A DNA stretch of 64,000 bases, from assembly GCF_030913655.1 (NCBI RefSeq), contig NZ_CP133189.1, forward strand, positions 3,462,001 through 3,526,000, written 5' to 3'. Positions 29,597 through 37,820 of the stretch are shown piece by piece (positions within the stretch are counted from its first letter, which is position 1; the number at the start of each line of letters is the position of its first letter). This stretch comes from Clostridium sp. MB40-C1. Its GTDB lineage: Bacteria > Bacillota > Clostridia > Clostridiales > Clostridiaceae. Made by a program: the position numbers and the translations under genes. Under the pieces are notes generated by a model. The model searched no databases. It had not been told where the DNA came from and saw only the letters and a program-made list of their open reading frames with translations.

Positions 29597-31606
29597 TTAC
29601 AAATTGTCTGTATTTATTCCATATTTTTTACATTTAAGTGATACAGTTCTATGCGTTAGTCCTAATGCTTTTCCTGCTTTATTATAGCTTTTATATTTTT
29701 TCATAGCTAATTTTATAATCTCTTTCTCATATTCTTCCATGGGTAAAATTTCTTCATCTACTAAGTTTATTAAGTTATTGTTCTTAGAAAAATTATTTGT
29801 TATGTAAAAAGGTAAATCCTTACTAGTTAAGATTTCACCATCACACATATTAATGGCTCTTTCTATTATATTTTCAAGTTCACGTATATTACCTGGCCAA
29901 TGATAATTTTGAATATAGATTAAAGCATCTGGATTTATACCGATGATTTTCTTATTCATTTTAGAACTGATTTTTTTCATAAAGTATTCTACTAAAGAAT
30001 TAATGTCTTCTTTTCTATCTTTTAGGGATGGCAAATATATGCTTATTACATTTAGTCTGTAATATAAGTCTTCCCTAAATTCTTCTTTTTCCATCATTTC
30101 CTCTAGATTTTTATTTGTAGCAGCTAGTATTCTAACATCTACTTTCTTTGTATCAATACCACCTATGCTTTCAAATTCTTTCTCTTGAATAACTCTAAGC
30201 AATTTTACTTGCATAGAAGGAGGCATATCTCCAATTTCATCTAAGAATATAGTTCCATTATTAGCTATGAGAAATTTACCAGGTTTGCTTTTTAATGCTC
30301 CTGTAAAGGCACCTTTTTCGTATCCAAACAACTCACTTTCTAGGAGATTTTCTGGTATGGCTGCGCAATTAACTCTTACAAAAGGATTATTTTTTCTACA
30401 ACTATTATTATGAATTGCTTTTGCAATAAGTTCTTTTCCAGTACCACTTTCTCCACGTATTAGTACAGTGGAAGAAGATCTAGAAGCTTTATCAGCGATT
30501 ACTAAACATTCTTTTAAGCTTGTGCTATGTCCTATAATATTGCTGAAAGAACTATTTAAAGAAGTGTGTCTTTTTAATTCTTCTTTATAATAATTTAATT
30601 CCTCTTCAAAATTTTCTAATTTTTTCATAAGAGATTTAATTTCATCTACTGGTTTAGAAATAGAAATAACACCTTTAAAAGAATTATCTATAAATAGGGG
30701 CTGTACTGTAGAAATTATATTTACATCCTTTTTTTGATGAACTATATCTTGTAGTTTAGTTTTAGAACTAAATACTTTCATTCTTAGTCCATTAGATGAA
30801 ATATCCATCAAGTCTTTACCAAGTATACTTTCACTATCTATGTCAAAATATTTCTCATAGGAAGGGTTTATGTAGCTGATTTTACGATTCTCATCTACAA
30901 AACAAATTAATTCATGAGATGTTTCTAGTATCTTCTTAAATTTTTCATTTAATTCTTTCATACCAACAAGTTCAGATATATCTTGAAAAATACCTACTGC
31001 TCCTAAAACCTTATTATCTGATATTATAGGTGAACGATTTACAATTACAATGTTATTATATATGTGTTGTATTTTACCGTACTGGTTTTCTTTACTATGT
31101 ATTATATAAGGTAAATCAGAAGTTGGTATAATATCTTTTACAAACATACCAATTACATTTTTGGGTTCTTTATTTATTAGTTTAAGAGCATATTTATTCA
31201 TAGTGGTGATTTTACAATTAGTATCAATTACTATAACACCAACAGGGATACTTTCTATAATTTGTTTATTTGCAATAGTATTTTCTTCTAAAATAGCATC
31301 AATTTTTGTCATAGAAAAGTTAACAGGTTTTAGTTCTTTAGAGATAAAGCTACATAATTCATCTACAGCTTTTTTTCCTTCTATACCTGAGTTTAAACAA
31401 GAGACTTCGATTTCTTCATTTTCTTCAATTTTTAAAGAAATTAAAGCTAACATACTTACAGCTATAGATTCATGAGCATTTGATTTTTTTATATGTAGTT
31501 CTACATTATATTTTGCTTTTAATTCAGATACTTTATGAACGATTGTAGCTGCTACACGAGTATGTATTCCATTTTTAATATTAATTTTAATATTTCTTTT
31601 ATACAT
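29597..31606 (-). CDS. Sigma-54 activator with N-terminal HPr-like domain
   Basis: 669 residues. Residues 1-90 are HPr-like with the phosphorylatable His at 15 and Arg 17 (NGIHTRVAATIV) and the Ser-containing segment HESIAVSMLALISL. Two PAS domains follow (about 105-210 and 215-320), then an AAA+ domain with Walker A GESGTGKE, the sigma-54 contact GAFTGA and Walker B LDEIGD, and a Fis-type HTH (YNKAGKALGLTHRTVSLKCKKYGI). It is divergent from ptsI, with operator-like palindromes and a sigma-54 promoter between them. I infer that it senses PTS phosphorylation and activates ptsI. Confidence 0.9.
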   Translation of the reverse strand: MYKRNIKINIKNGIHTRVAATIVHKVSELKAKYNVELHIKKSNAHESIAVSMLALISLKIEENEEIEVSCLNSGIEGKKAVDELCSFISKELKPVNFSMTKIDAILEENTIANKQIIESIPVGVIVIDTNCKITTMNKYALKLINKEPKNVIGMFVKDIIPTSDLPYIIHSKENQYGKIQHIYNNIVIVNRSPIISDNKVLGAVGIFQDISELVGMKELNEKFKKILETSHELICFVDENRKISYINPSYEKYFDIDSESILGKDLMDISSNGLRMKVFSSKTKLQDIVHQKKDVNIISTVQPLFIDNSFKGVISISKPVDEIKSLMKKLENFEEELNYYKEELKRHTSLNSSFSNIIGHSTSLKECLVIADKASRSSSTVLIRGESGTGKELIAKAIHNNSCRKNNPFVRVNCAAIPENLLESELFGYEKGAFTGALKSKPGKFLIANNGTIFLDEIGDMPPSMQVKLLRVIQEKEFESIGGIDTKKVDVRILAATNKNLEEMMEKEEFREDLYYRLNVISIYLPSLKDRKEDINSLVEYFMKKISSKMNKKIIGINPDALIYIQNYHWPGNIRELENIIERAINMCDGEILTSKDLPFYITNNFSKNNNLINLVDEEILPMEEYEKEIIKLAMKKYKSYNKAGKALGLTHRTVSLKCKKYGINTDNL

Positions 31607-31620
31607 AAATACCTCTTTTC

Positions 31621-31637
31621 TTGATAAAAAATATCAA
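31621..31637. promoter_or_regulatory. Palindromic activator site 1
   Basis: TTGATAAAAAATATCAA: TTGATA and TATCAA arms around 5 bases. It lies just upstream of the regulator's start codon and so could serve autoregulation too. Confidence 0.7.
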
Positions 31638-31651
31638 ATTAGTAAAAAGCT

Positions 31652-31668
31652 TTGATAAAAAATATCAA
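31652..31668. promoter_or_regulatory. Palindromic activator site 2
   Basis: Identical 17-mer to site 1, with centres 31 bp apart, close to three helical turns, as expected for cooperative binding. Confidence 0.7.
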
Positions 31669-31752
31669 CTATATTTTAACCTAGATAAGTTGGGTAGTCT
31701 AGAGGAATTATATAGATTTTATAGGGTCATAATAAATTATAGTAATAAAATC

Positions 31753-31769
31753 TTGATAAAATTTATCAA
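31753..31769. promoter_or_regulatory. Palindromic activator site 3
   Basis: TTGATAAAATTTATCAA, a more perfect palindrome (8-bp arms around one base), 101 bp from site 2 and about 240 bp upstream of the sigma-54 promoter. Confidence 0.65.
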
Positions 31770-31877
31770 ATAAAAGTTTGAAATTATATAAAGAACTTAC
31801 AATATAATTATTTAAAAATAATTATATTGTATTAATTCATTAATGTTATATAAATAGAGTTTTTGATTTAAGGGGAG

Positions 31878-31930
31878 TGCTAGGCTTTAAATGAGGCATA
31901 GCAACAGTTGGTCAAGGTAGTATAGCCTCA
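31878..31930. other. Inverted-repeat cluster upstream of ptsI
   Basis: TGCTA/TAGCA (31878-31882 with 31899-31903) and GAGGC/GCCTC (31893-31897 with 31925-31929) overlap, so they define alternative stems. It lies between the activator sites and the promoter, with no ORF. Its role is unknown; a small RNA or a DNA-bending site is possible. Confidence 0.3.
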
Positions 31931-32007
31931 ATTATTTATAATATATATAAGTGGAATATCAGAGAAGATGGATATAATATATATATATATAAGAGTTTTA
32001 AAGATAG

Positions 32008-32024
32008 TTGGCATTAATTTTGCT
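32008..32024 (+). promoter_or_regulatory. Sigma-54 promoter of ptsI
   Basis: TTGGCATTAATTTTGCT: GG at 32010-32011 and GC at 32022-32023 separated by exactly 10 bases, the invariant -24/-12 spacing, with near-consensus flanks. The start is expected near 32035, leaving a 90-nt leader before ptsI. Confidence 0.8.
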
Positions 32025-32124
32025 AAATATAAAACTATGATATAGTTTTTGTATAGATAGGGACATAATAAATTATGGATAGACATCGGATAAACTAAAG
32101 AAATTAATTTTGGGAGGAAAAATA

Positions 32125-33741
32125 ATGAAAAAAGGAATTGCTGCATCAAAAGGATATGCAATAGGACATGTTGTAATTAAAGAGGACAGTGAAGTAAAAA
32201 TAATAGAAACAATAATAGCAGATATAGAATCTGAAAAAGCAAGATTGCATGAGGCAATTATAAATTCAAAAGAACAATTAGAAAAAATAAAAGAGAAAGC
32301 AGAAAAAGAGCTTGGTGCAGAAAAAGCAGCTGTTTTTGAAAGTCATATGATGCTCTTAGAAGATCCTGAGTTTGCTGGAGCAATTGAAATGAACATTGAA
32401 TCATCTAAAATAAATGCGGAGAAGGCATTGGCTGATGTAGTATCTATGTATATGGGTATTTTTGATTCTATGGAAGATGAGTATATGAGAGAAAGAGCAG
32501 CTGATGTAAAAGATGTTGGGAATAGAATACTTGCTAACCTTACAGGAAAGTTAGGGGGAGGGTTAGACAATTTAAATGAAAATACAATAATAGTTGCTCA
32601 TGATTTAACTCCTTCCGATACAGCTCAACTGGATAAGAGTAAAGTTATTGGATTTTTAACTAACATAGGAGGACGAACTTCTCACAGTGCTATTATGGCA
32701 AGAACTTTAGAAATACCGGCTGTTGTAGGATTAAAAGATATAACTAAGTGTGTGAAAAATGGAGATATTGTTATATTAGATGGAGAAGAGGGTATAGCAA
32801 TAATAAACCCTGATGAAACATTAATAAGTGAATATAAACAAAAAAAGGAAGTTTATGAAAAAGAGAAGGAAGAGTTGAAAAAACTTATTAATATTGAAAC
32901 AGTAACAAAATCAGGAAAACGTATAGAAGTTTGTGGAAATATAGGTAAAGCAGAAGACATACACCAAGTTCTTGAAAATGGTGGAGATGGTGTAGGTTTA
33001 TTTAGGACAGAGTTTTTGTACATGGATAGAGAGGAAATGCCTACTGAAGAAGAACAATTTGAATCATATAAATATGTAGCTGAGAAATCTAATCCAAAGC
33101 CTATAGTTATAAGAACACTTGATATAGGGGGAGATAAAAAATTACCATATCTTCCGTTGCCAGAAGAAATGAATCCTTTCTTAGGATATAGAGCAATAAG
33201 ACTTTGTCTTGATAAAAAAGATATATTCAAGATACAATTAAGAGCATTACTTAGAGCATCAGCTTATGGAAACATTAAAATAATGTTCCCTATGATTTCT
33301 TCATTAGAAGAATTTTTGACTTCTAAAGAAGTACTTAGTGAATGTATGGAAGAATTAAAATCAGAAGGAAAAGAATTTAACTCTGATTTAGAAGTTGGAA
33401 TGATGGTGGAAATACCTGCAGCGGCAATTTGTGCTGATGAGCTTGCAAAGCATGTTGATTTCTTTAGTATAGGTACTAATGACTTAATTCAATATACATT
33501 AGCTGCAGACAGAATGAATGAAAAAGTTTCATATTTATATAAACCAAATCATCCAGCGGTTTTAAGATTAATTAAGATGACAATAGATGCAGCACATAAA
33601 GAAGGAAAATGGTGTGGAATGTGTGGAGAAGTAGCTGGTGATGAAGCAATGATTCCTACGCTTGTAGAATATGGTTTAGATGAATTTTCAATGAGTGCTA
33701 CATCTATATTAAAAGCAAAGCAAATTATAATGAACAATTAG
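32125..33741 (+). CDS. ptsI: PTS enzyme I (phosphoenolpyruvate-protein phosphotransferase)
   Basis: Transfers phosphate from PEP to HPr, the first step of PTS sugar uptake. I chose ATG 32125 (MKKGIAASKGYAIGHV, 538 residues) because GGGAGG lies at 32112-32117; the in-frame TTG at 32110 overlaps it. The phospho-His is in GGRTSHSAIMARTLEIPAVVG. The C-terminal PEP-binding barrel has the FLYMDREEMPTEEEQF and FSIGTNDLIQYTLAADR segments and the active-site Cys in WCGMCGEVAGD. ptsH is not adjacent; the promoter is sigma-54 type, unusual for a general PTS gene. Confidence 0.97.
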   Translation: MKKGIAASKGYAIGHVVIKEDSEVKIIETIIADIESEKARLHEAIINSKEQLEKIKEKAEKELGAEKAAVFESHMMLLEDPEFAGAIEMNIESSKINAEKALADVVSMYMGIFDSMEDEYMRERAADVKDVGNRILANLTGKLGGGLDNLNENTIIVAHDLTPSDTAQLDKSKVIGFLTNIGGRTSHSAIMARTLEIPAVVGLKDITKCVKNGDIVILDGEEGIAIINPDETLISEYKQKKEVYEKEKEELKKLINIETVTKSGKRIEVCGNIGKAEDIHQVLENGGDGVGLFRTEFLYMDREEMPTEEEQFESYKYVAEKSNPKPIVIRTLDIGGDKKLPYLPLPEEMNPFLGYRAIRLCLDKKDIFKIQLRALLRASAYGNIKIMFPMISSLEEFLTSKEVLSECMEELKSEGKEFNSDLEVGMMVEIPAAAICADELAKHVDFFSIGTNDLIQYTLAADRMNEKVSYLYKPNHPAVLRLIKMTIDAAHKEGKWCGMCGEVAGDEAMIPTLVEYGLDEFSMSATSILKAKQIIMNN

Positions 33742-33746
33742 ATAAT

Positions 33747-33850
33747 ATTTTAATCATTAGTTATGGTGAATTTTAAATTGTATAATGATTAAAATAATAA
33801 CTTTTAGATTAAAAGGGTTTTATCACTTAATGTGTATAGAACCCTTTTTG
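33747..33850 (+). terminator. Terminators after ptsI
   Basis: Two stems: a 13-bp perfect inverted repeat (33747-33759 with 33783-33795) and a terminator proper, AAAAGGGTT (33811-33819) with AACCCTTTTT (33840-33849). Confidence 0.75.
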
Positions 33851-33957
33851 TATTAATAATTATAATTTAGGCCATTAATAGGAAAAATTATATGATACAT
33901 ATGGTTTAAATGATATAATGAATAATAAAACATTATAAAAGATTAGGAGGAGATTTT

Positions 33958-34719
33958 ATGAAAAATCATAGTGCTTTTAGATATAATAAAGGTTTAAGTT
34001 TTATAGTATGTTTAATGTTAGCAGGGAATATTGCAGTGCTTACTGGATGCTCTAAAAATAAAGTAGAAAATAATGCAGTTGCTTCACAAAGTGATACTTC
34101 TAAAAATAATGAAGTTGTAGTAGAAAATTCTGAGGAGAAAGCTAAGAATAATAATGAAGATACTAAAAAAGATATTGAAAAAAAAGAAAGCAATAAAAAA
34201 CCAATGGCAAGTAAGCAAGGCGAAAGTAAAAAGGGTTTTAATTTTGTTAAACATAAATTAGATAAGAATAAAGAACCAGGATTTTCAACACAATGGAAAA
34301 AATCTACTAATAGCAAGTTAAGTGCATGTATAGAGGGTAAGGGGCCTGATGGAAATGAAGAAGGAGTAGGAAAAATATATGTAAAGGACTTATCAAGTAA
34401 TGAAAAATGGTTTCTTGAACTTATAACGGAAGACAAGCAAAATTCTCCAAAGATAAACTTAGAATGGTTAGATGATGAAAATATAGCAATTATAATGGGA
34501 ATGGCATATGGAACAGTGGGAGTAGGAGGAAATGTATATAAAGTTAATGTTAAAACAGGTAAAACAGAGGTTTTATATAATACAAACAGTACAAAGAAAC
34601 AAGTTATATCTATGAAAAAGGCTAATAATAGTTTAGAACTTGAAGTATTAATATATGATGATGATAATTTTGAAAATAGCCACAACGAAAAGAAAATAAT
34701 AAATTTAGGGGGAAAATAG
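33958..34719 (+). CDS. Putative lipoprotein
   Basis: 253 residues. A lipobox (VLTGC, Cys about residue 31) ends a signal peptide with an unusually long positively charged n-region. A low-complexity Lys/Asn/Glu linker (about 35-85) follows, then a beta-rich domain (FSTQWKKSTNSKLSACIEG ... INLEWLDDENIAIIMG ... VYKVNVKTGKTEVLY) resembling clostridial DUF4652-type domains; this match is from memory. Surface-exposed by inference. GGAGGAG precedes the ATG. It probably forms an operon with the next gene, 9 bases downstream. Confidence 0.7.
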   Translation: MKNHSAFRYNKGLSFIVCLMLAGNIAVLTGCSKNKVENNAVASQSDTSKNNEVVVENSEEKAKNNNEDTKKDIEKKESNKKPMASKQGESKKGFNFVKHKLDKNKEPGFSTQWKKSTNSKLSACIEGKGPDGNEEGVGKIYVKDLSSNEKWFLELITEDKQNSPKINLEWLDDENIAIIMGMAYGTVGVGGNVYKVNVKTGKTEVLYNTNSTKKQVISMKKANNSLELEVLIYDDDNFENSHNEKKIINLGGK

Positions 34720-34728
34720 TTATTACAG

Positions 34729-35994
34729 ATGGATAAGTCAAATAAGCTATATTTAAAGGCTTTAAACCAATATGAGAGCGGATATATAGATAATGCGATA
34801 GCAACATGTGAAGAAAGTATTTCAATAAATATGAAAAATAGAGCATCGATCAACTTAAAGGGATTATTATACTATTTCAAAGGGGATATAGAAGGTGCTA
34901 GAGCTCTTTGGAAATTAAATTCTCAAGTAAATAATGATGAAGTATCTAAGAAGTATTTACAAAGTTTGAATAAGGATGAAAAAAATTTATGTGCATATAC
35001 TAAAGCCGTAAATTATATTAAGCAACTTAAAATACAAGAGGCGCTAACATTACTTATAGAATGTAGTGAAAGTGATTATAATTGCATAAATGTTAGTAAT
35101 GCAATAGCTACTTGCTATATAAAGCTAGGTCAATACGATAAAGCAATTAGTTATATAAATAAGGTTATAAAAATAGACAAAAAAAATGAAATATCATTAC
35201 AAAATAAAAAAGAAGTTATTAAATATGGAATTAGTAGAAAAAAATTAGAATCAACTCAATCAAATAGTTTAATTAAAAAGTTAAGTATAGTAGCGATTTT
35301 GATACTATTTGTTATATTTATAGCAAAATTTAATTTAAAAGGAATAAAGGATACTGCCATTAGTTTCAAAAAACCAAAAGTTAATGCTAACATTAATTTA
35401 AACAATAAAAAGCAACAAATAGATAAGGTTACTGATACAAGCAATAAGCAAAAGAAAAGTATAGAAACTAAACAAGAAAAATTTCCATATGATGATTTTA
35501 AAAAGTGCTTAGATCAGAAGGATTATAATAAACTTTTCAACTATGTTTCTAAATGGAAAAATGAAAATTTAAGTATAAATGATAAAAGCTTATTTGCTAA
35601 AGGTGAAGAATTATTAAAGAATGAAGGAGTAAAATATTTTTATACTAATGGTAAAGATGAATTATTATTGCGTAAAGACTATAAGAAGGCTATAGATAAT
35701 TTGTTGAAAGCTTATTCCTTTGGAGCAAATAGTTATTTATATCAAGATATTATCTATATGATAGGTGTTTCTTATCATAATTTAGGAGATGTAGAAAATG
35801 CTTTAAAATATTTCAATCAATATGATATAAATTATTCTAAGGGTAGCTATGAGGAAGAAGTATTGTATAGGCTTGTTGTATTGAATAAAAATATAAATTT
35901 AAAAAAATCTAAAGAATATGCTGAAAAATTAGTTAGTAATTACCCAAATTCTGATTATAATAATTCTTTAGTTAAGAGTCTATTAAGCAATTAA
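34729..35994 (+). CDS. TPR protein with central membrane segment
   Basis: 421 residues. N-terminal cytoplasmic TPRs (LNQYESGYIDNAIATCEESI; NAIATCYIKLGQYDKAISYINKVI), one transmembrane helix at about 185-202 (LSIVAILILFVIFIAKF), a Lys-rich linker, and a C-terminal outside region with more TPR-like units (YKKAIDNLLKAYSFGANSY; GVSYHNLGDVENALKYFNQY). TPRs on both sides of the membrane suggest a scaffold. The upstream GGGGG site is short. Function unknown. Confidence 0.7.
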   Translation: MDKSNKLYLKALNQYESGYIDNAIATCEESISINMKNRASINLKGLLYYFKGDIEGARALWKLNSQVNNDEVSKKYLQSLNKDEKNLCAYTKAVNYIKQLKIQEALTLLIECSESDYNCINVSNAIATCYIKLGQYDKAISYINKVIKIDKKNEISLQNKKEVIKYGISRKKLESTQSNSLIKKLSIVAILILFVIFIAKFNLKGIKDTAISFKKPKVNANINLNNKKQQIDKVTDTSNKQKKSIETKQEKFPYDDFKKCLDQKDYNKLFNYVSKWKNENLSINDKSLFAKGEELLKNEGVKYFYTNGKDELLLRKDYKKAIDNLLKAYSFGANSYLYQDIIYMIGVSYHNLGDVENALKYFNQYDINYSKGSYEEEVLYRLVVLNKNINLKKSKEYAEKLVSNYPNSDYNNSLVKSLLSN

Positions 35995-36319
35995 TTCATA
36001 TAATGTAAAATGTAATAGAATATTAATTGTAATAATATTAGATATATTAAATATTTAGTATGTCTAATATTATAAGGGATTCCCTTAAAGGAAATTTTAC
36101 CTAAAGTTCAGGATTAATTTATATTATAAATCAAGGCTTAAAAATGAACATTATAGGGCAAAATAAGTTTATTAATGAAAGCTATGTTTCAATGATTGCT
36201 GAATTTGTATAGTATGCAAAATAAATACTATTATAATGAGTTCAACAAATTAAAATAGAATCCAAATAAAGAAATGATTTGCTAATTACAAATTATTATT
36301 AGTTAATAAAAATTAACAC
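35995..36319. other. Non-coding gap before trxA
   Basis: AT-rich sequence without a gene. I see no strong terminator after the TPR gene; a weak AAGGGA-TTCCCTT inverted repeat lies near 36075-36088. Otherwise nothing recognisable before the trxA promoter. Confidence 0.5.
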
Positions 36320-36377
36320 TTGACTTATGTGTAAAATAAGGTTATATTATAAATATAAAGATACCCTATGAGGGTAT
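36320..36377 (+). promoter_or_regulatory. trxA promoter with CsoR/CstR-like operator
   Basis: TTGACT (36320-36325), 17-nt spacer, TATATT (36343-36348). Just past the expected start, ATACCCTATGAGGGTAT at 36361-36377 is an inverted repeat of the TACCC-N-GGGTA form recognised by CsoR-family copper or persulfide repressors. No such regulator gene is in the window. Confidence 0.55.
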
Positions 36378-36402
36378 ACGAACAAAATGGAGGTATTATG
36401 TT

Positions 36403-36720
36403 ATGGTAAGAGAAATCGGAGGTTCAAATTTTATACAAGAAGTTATAAATTCTGAAATACCAGCTGTTGTTGATTTTTGGGCACCATGGTGTGGACCTTG
36501 CAGGATGTTAGGACCAGTTATGGATGAAGTGGCTGAAGAAATGGGGAATAAAGCTAAGTTTTTTAAGATGAATGTGGATGAAAATACAGCAATAGCTCAA
36601 AAATATAAAATTTCTAGTATACCATGTGTTATGATTTTTAAAGATGGAGAAGTAGTAGAAACAATGGTAGGATTTAGACCTAAACAAGATATAGAAAGAT
36701 TAATTGCAATGCACCTATAA
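36403..36720 (+). CDS. trxA: Thioredoxin
   Basis: 105-residue thioredoxin with the WCGPC active site at about residues 30-34 and the cis-proline in SSIPCVMIFKDG. The residue before the cis-Pro is Ile as usual, but the following Cys (IPCVMI; most thioredoxins have Thr) is notable. ATG 36403 has GGAGG 9 bases upstream. Probably an operon with the reductase gene downstream, though a hairpin separates them. Confidence 0.96.
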   Translation: MVREIGGSNFIQEVINSEIPAVVDFWAPWCGPCRMLGPVMDEVAEEMGNKAKFFKMNVDENTAIAQKYKISSIPCVMIFKDGEVVETMVGFRPKQDIERLIAMHL

Positions 36721-36724
36721 AAAA

Positions 36725-36770
36725 TGGGCCCAGCAATACTTTTATAAGTATTGTGGGCTTTTATAATATT
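36725..36770 (+). terminator. Hairpin between trxA and the reductase gene
   Basis: GGGCCCAGCAATACTTTTATAAGTATTGTGGGCTTTTA region: GCCCA-CAATACTT pairs with AAGTATTG-TGGGC, then a T-run. It is a terminator or attenuator that could lower reductase expression relative to thioredoxin. Confidence 0.75.
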
Positions 36771-36785
36771 TAGGAGGAATAAGTT

Positions 36786-37637
36786 ATGAGTGAGAGATAT
36801 GATATAGCTATTGTAGGCTCTGGGCCTGCAGGGCTTGAAGCTGCTGTAAATGCTAAAATAAGAAATAAAAATATAATTGTTTTTGGCAATAAAGATTTAA
36901 GCTCTAAACTAATGAAAGCTCCAAAGATAAATAACTACTTAGGATTTTATGATATTACAGGAATTGAACTTAAAGAACGTTATGAAAATCATATAAAGAG
37001 TATGGGTATACAAATAACAGAAGAAAGAATTAATTCCATATATGCCATGGGAGACTATTTTGCTTTAATGGTAAATGAAAAAACATATGAAGCTAAAGCA
37101 GTTATATTAGCTACAGGTATGGAATATGGTAAACCAATGAAAGGTGAAGAGGAATTTTTAGGTAAGGGCGTAGGGTATTGTGCTACTTGTGATGCTCCAC
37201 TATATAAAGATAAAATAGTTACAGTAGTAGGCTATAATAAAGAGGCTGAAGAAGAAGCTAACTATGTAAGTGAACTTGCAACTACTTTATATTATATTCC
37301 TATGTATAGGGGTGAGTATAATCTAAGCGATAAGGTTATAGTGATAAAGGATAAACCATTAGAAATTACTGGAGATGACAGAGTTAATAAAATTGTTCTT
37401 AAAGAAAATAATTTAGAAACAGATGGTGTATTTATATTGAAAGATAGTATATCTCCAAATCAATTAGTTCCTGGATTAGAAATGGAAAATGAGCACATAA
37501 AAGTAAATAGAAGAATGGAAACTAATATAAAAAATTGTTATGCAGCTGGAGATTGTACTGGAAAACCATATCAATATATGAAAGCAGCTGGAGAAGGGCA
37601 AATAGCTGCTTTATCAGCAGTAGATAGTATATCATAA
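36786..37637 (+). CDS. Thioredoxin reductase-like flavoprotein, probably not NADPH-dependent
   Basis: 283 residues, shorter than the usual 305-320. The FAD site GSGPAGLEAA (about 11-20), redox CATC (CATCDAP) and C-terminal AAGDCTGKPYQYMKAAGEG are conserved. The NADPH domain is degenerate: the GGGxxA motif is replaced by VVGYNKEAEEEA and HRR by PMYR, with a shortened loop. This fits the ferredoxin-dependent flavin thioredoxin reductase (FFTR) type known from clostridia. Electron donor is inferred, not shown. AGGAGGA precedes the ATG. Confidence 0.8.
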   Translation: MSERYDIAIVGSGPAGLEAAVNAKIRNKNIIVFGNKDLSSKLMKAPKINNYLGFYDITGIELKERYENHIKSMGIQITEERINSIYAMGDYFALMVNEKTYEAKAVILATGMEYGKPMKGEEEFLGKGVGYCATCDAPLYKDKIVTVVGYNKEAEEEANYVSELATTLYYIPMYRGEYNLSDKVIVIKDKPLEITGDDRVNKIVLKENNLETDGVFILKDSISPNQLVPGLEMENEHIKVNRRMETNIKNCYAAGDCTGKPYQYMKAAGEGQIAALSAVDSIS

Positions 37638-37687
37638 AATATTTGAAAGAGATGTTGAAGTATAGTAATGAGTGTAAGATAATTTTT

Positions 37688-37737
37688 GTAACCAGTAACC
37701 AGTAACCAGTAACCAGTAACCAGTAACCAGTAACCAG
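37688..37737. repeat. Heptanucleotide tandem repeat (GTAACCA)7
   Basis: Seven perfect copies of GTAACCA plus one G, between the reductase stop and a terminator. Such perfect heptamers mutate quickly by slippage; no coding frame depends on it. Confidence 0.95.
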
Positions 37738-37740
37738 AAA

Positions 37741-37779
37741 AAAGCAGTTTATAATACAAAATTATAAACTGCTTTTATA
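37741..37779. terminator. Bidirectional terminator
   Basis: 15-bp perfect stem (37741-37755 with 37761-37775), loop ACAAA, A-run left, T-rich right, between convergent genes. Confidence 0.88.
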
Positions 37780-37820
37780 TGTTTTTATGGCATATTAAAA
37801 TATGCATGTGTAAGCTTAGA

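Noticed and set aside
33966-34853. 295-codon minus-strand frame opposite the lipoprotein gene
   Set aside because: Translation is Phe/Leu/Ser-rich, a mirror of Lys/Glu/Asn-rich coding on the plus strand; the plus frame has a lipobox and a strong binding site.
37688-37737. CRISPR or recombination site at the heptamer array
   Set aside because: Unit is only 7 bp, perfect and without spacers: a simple tandem repeat.
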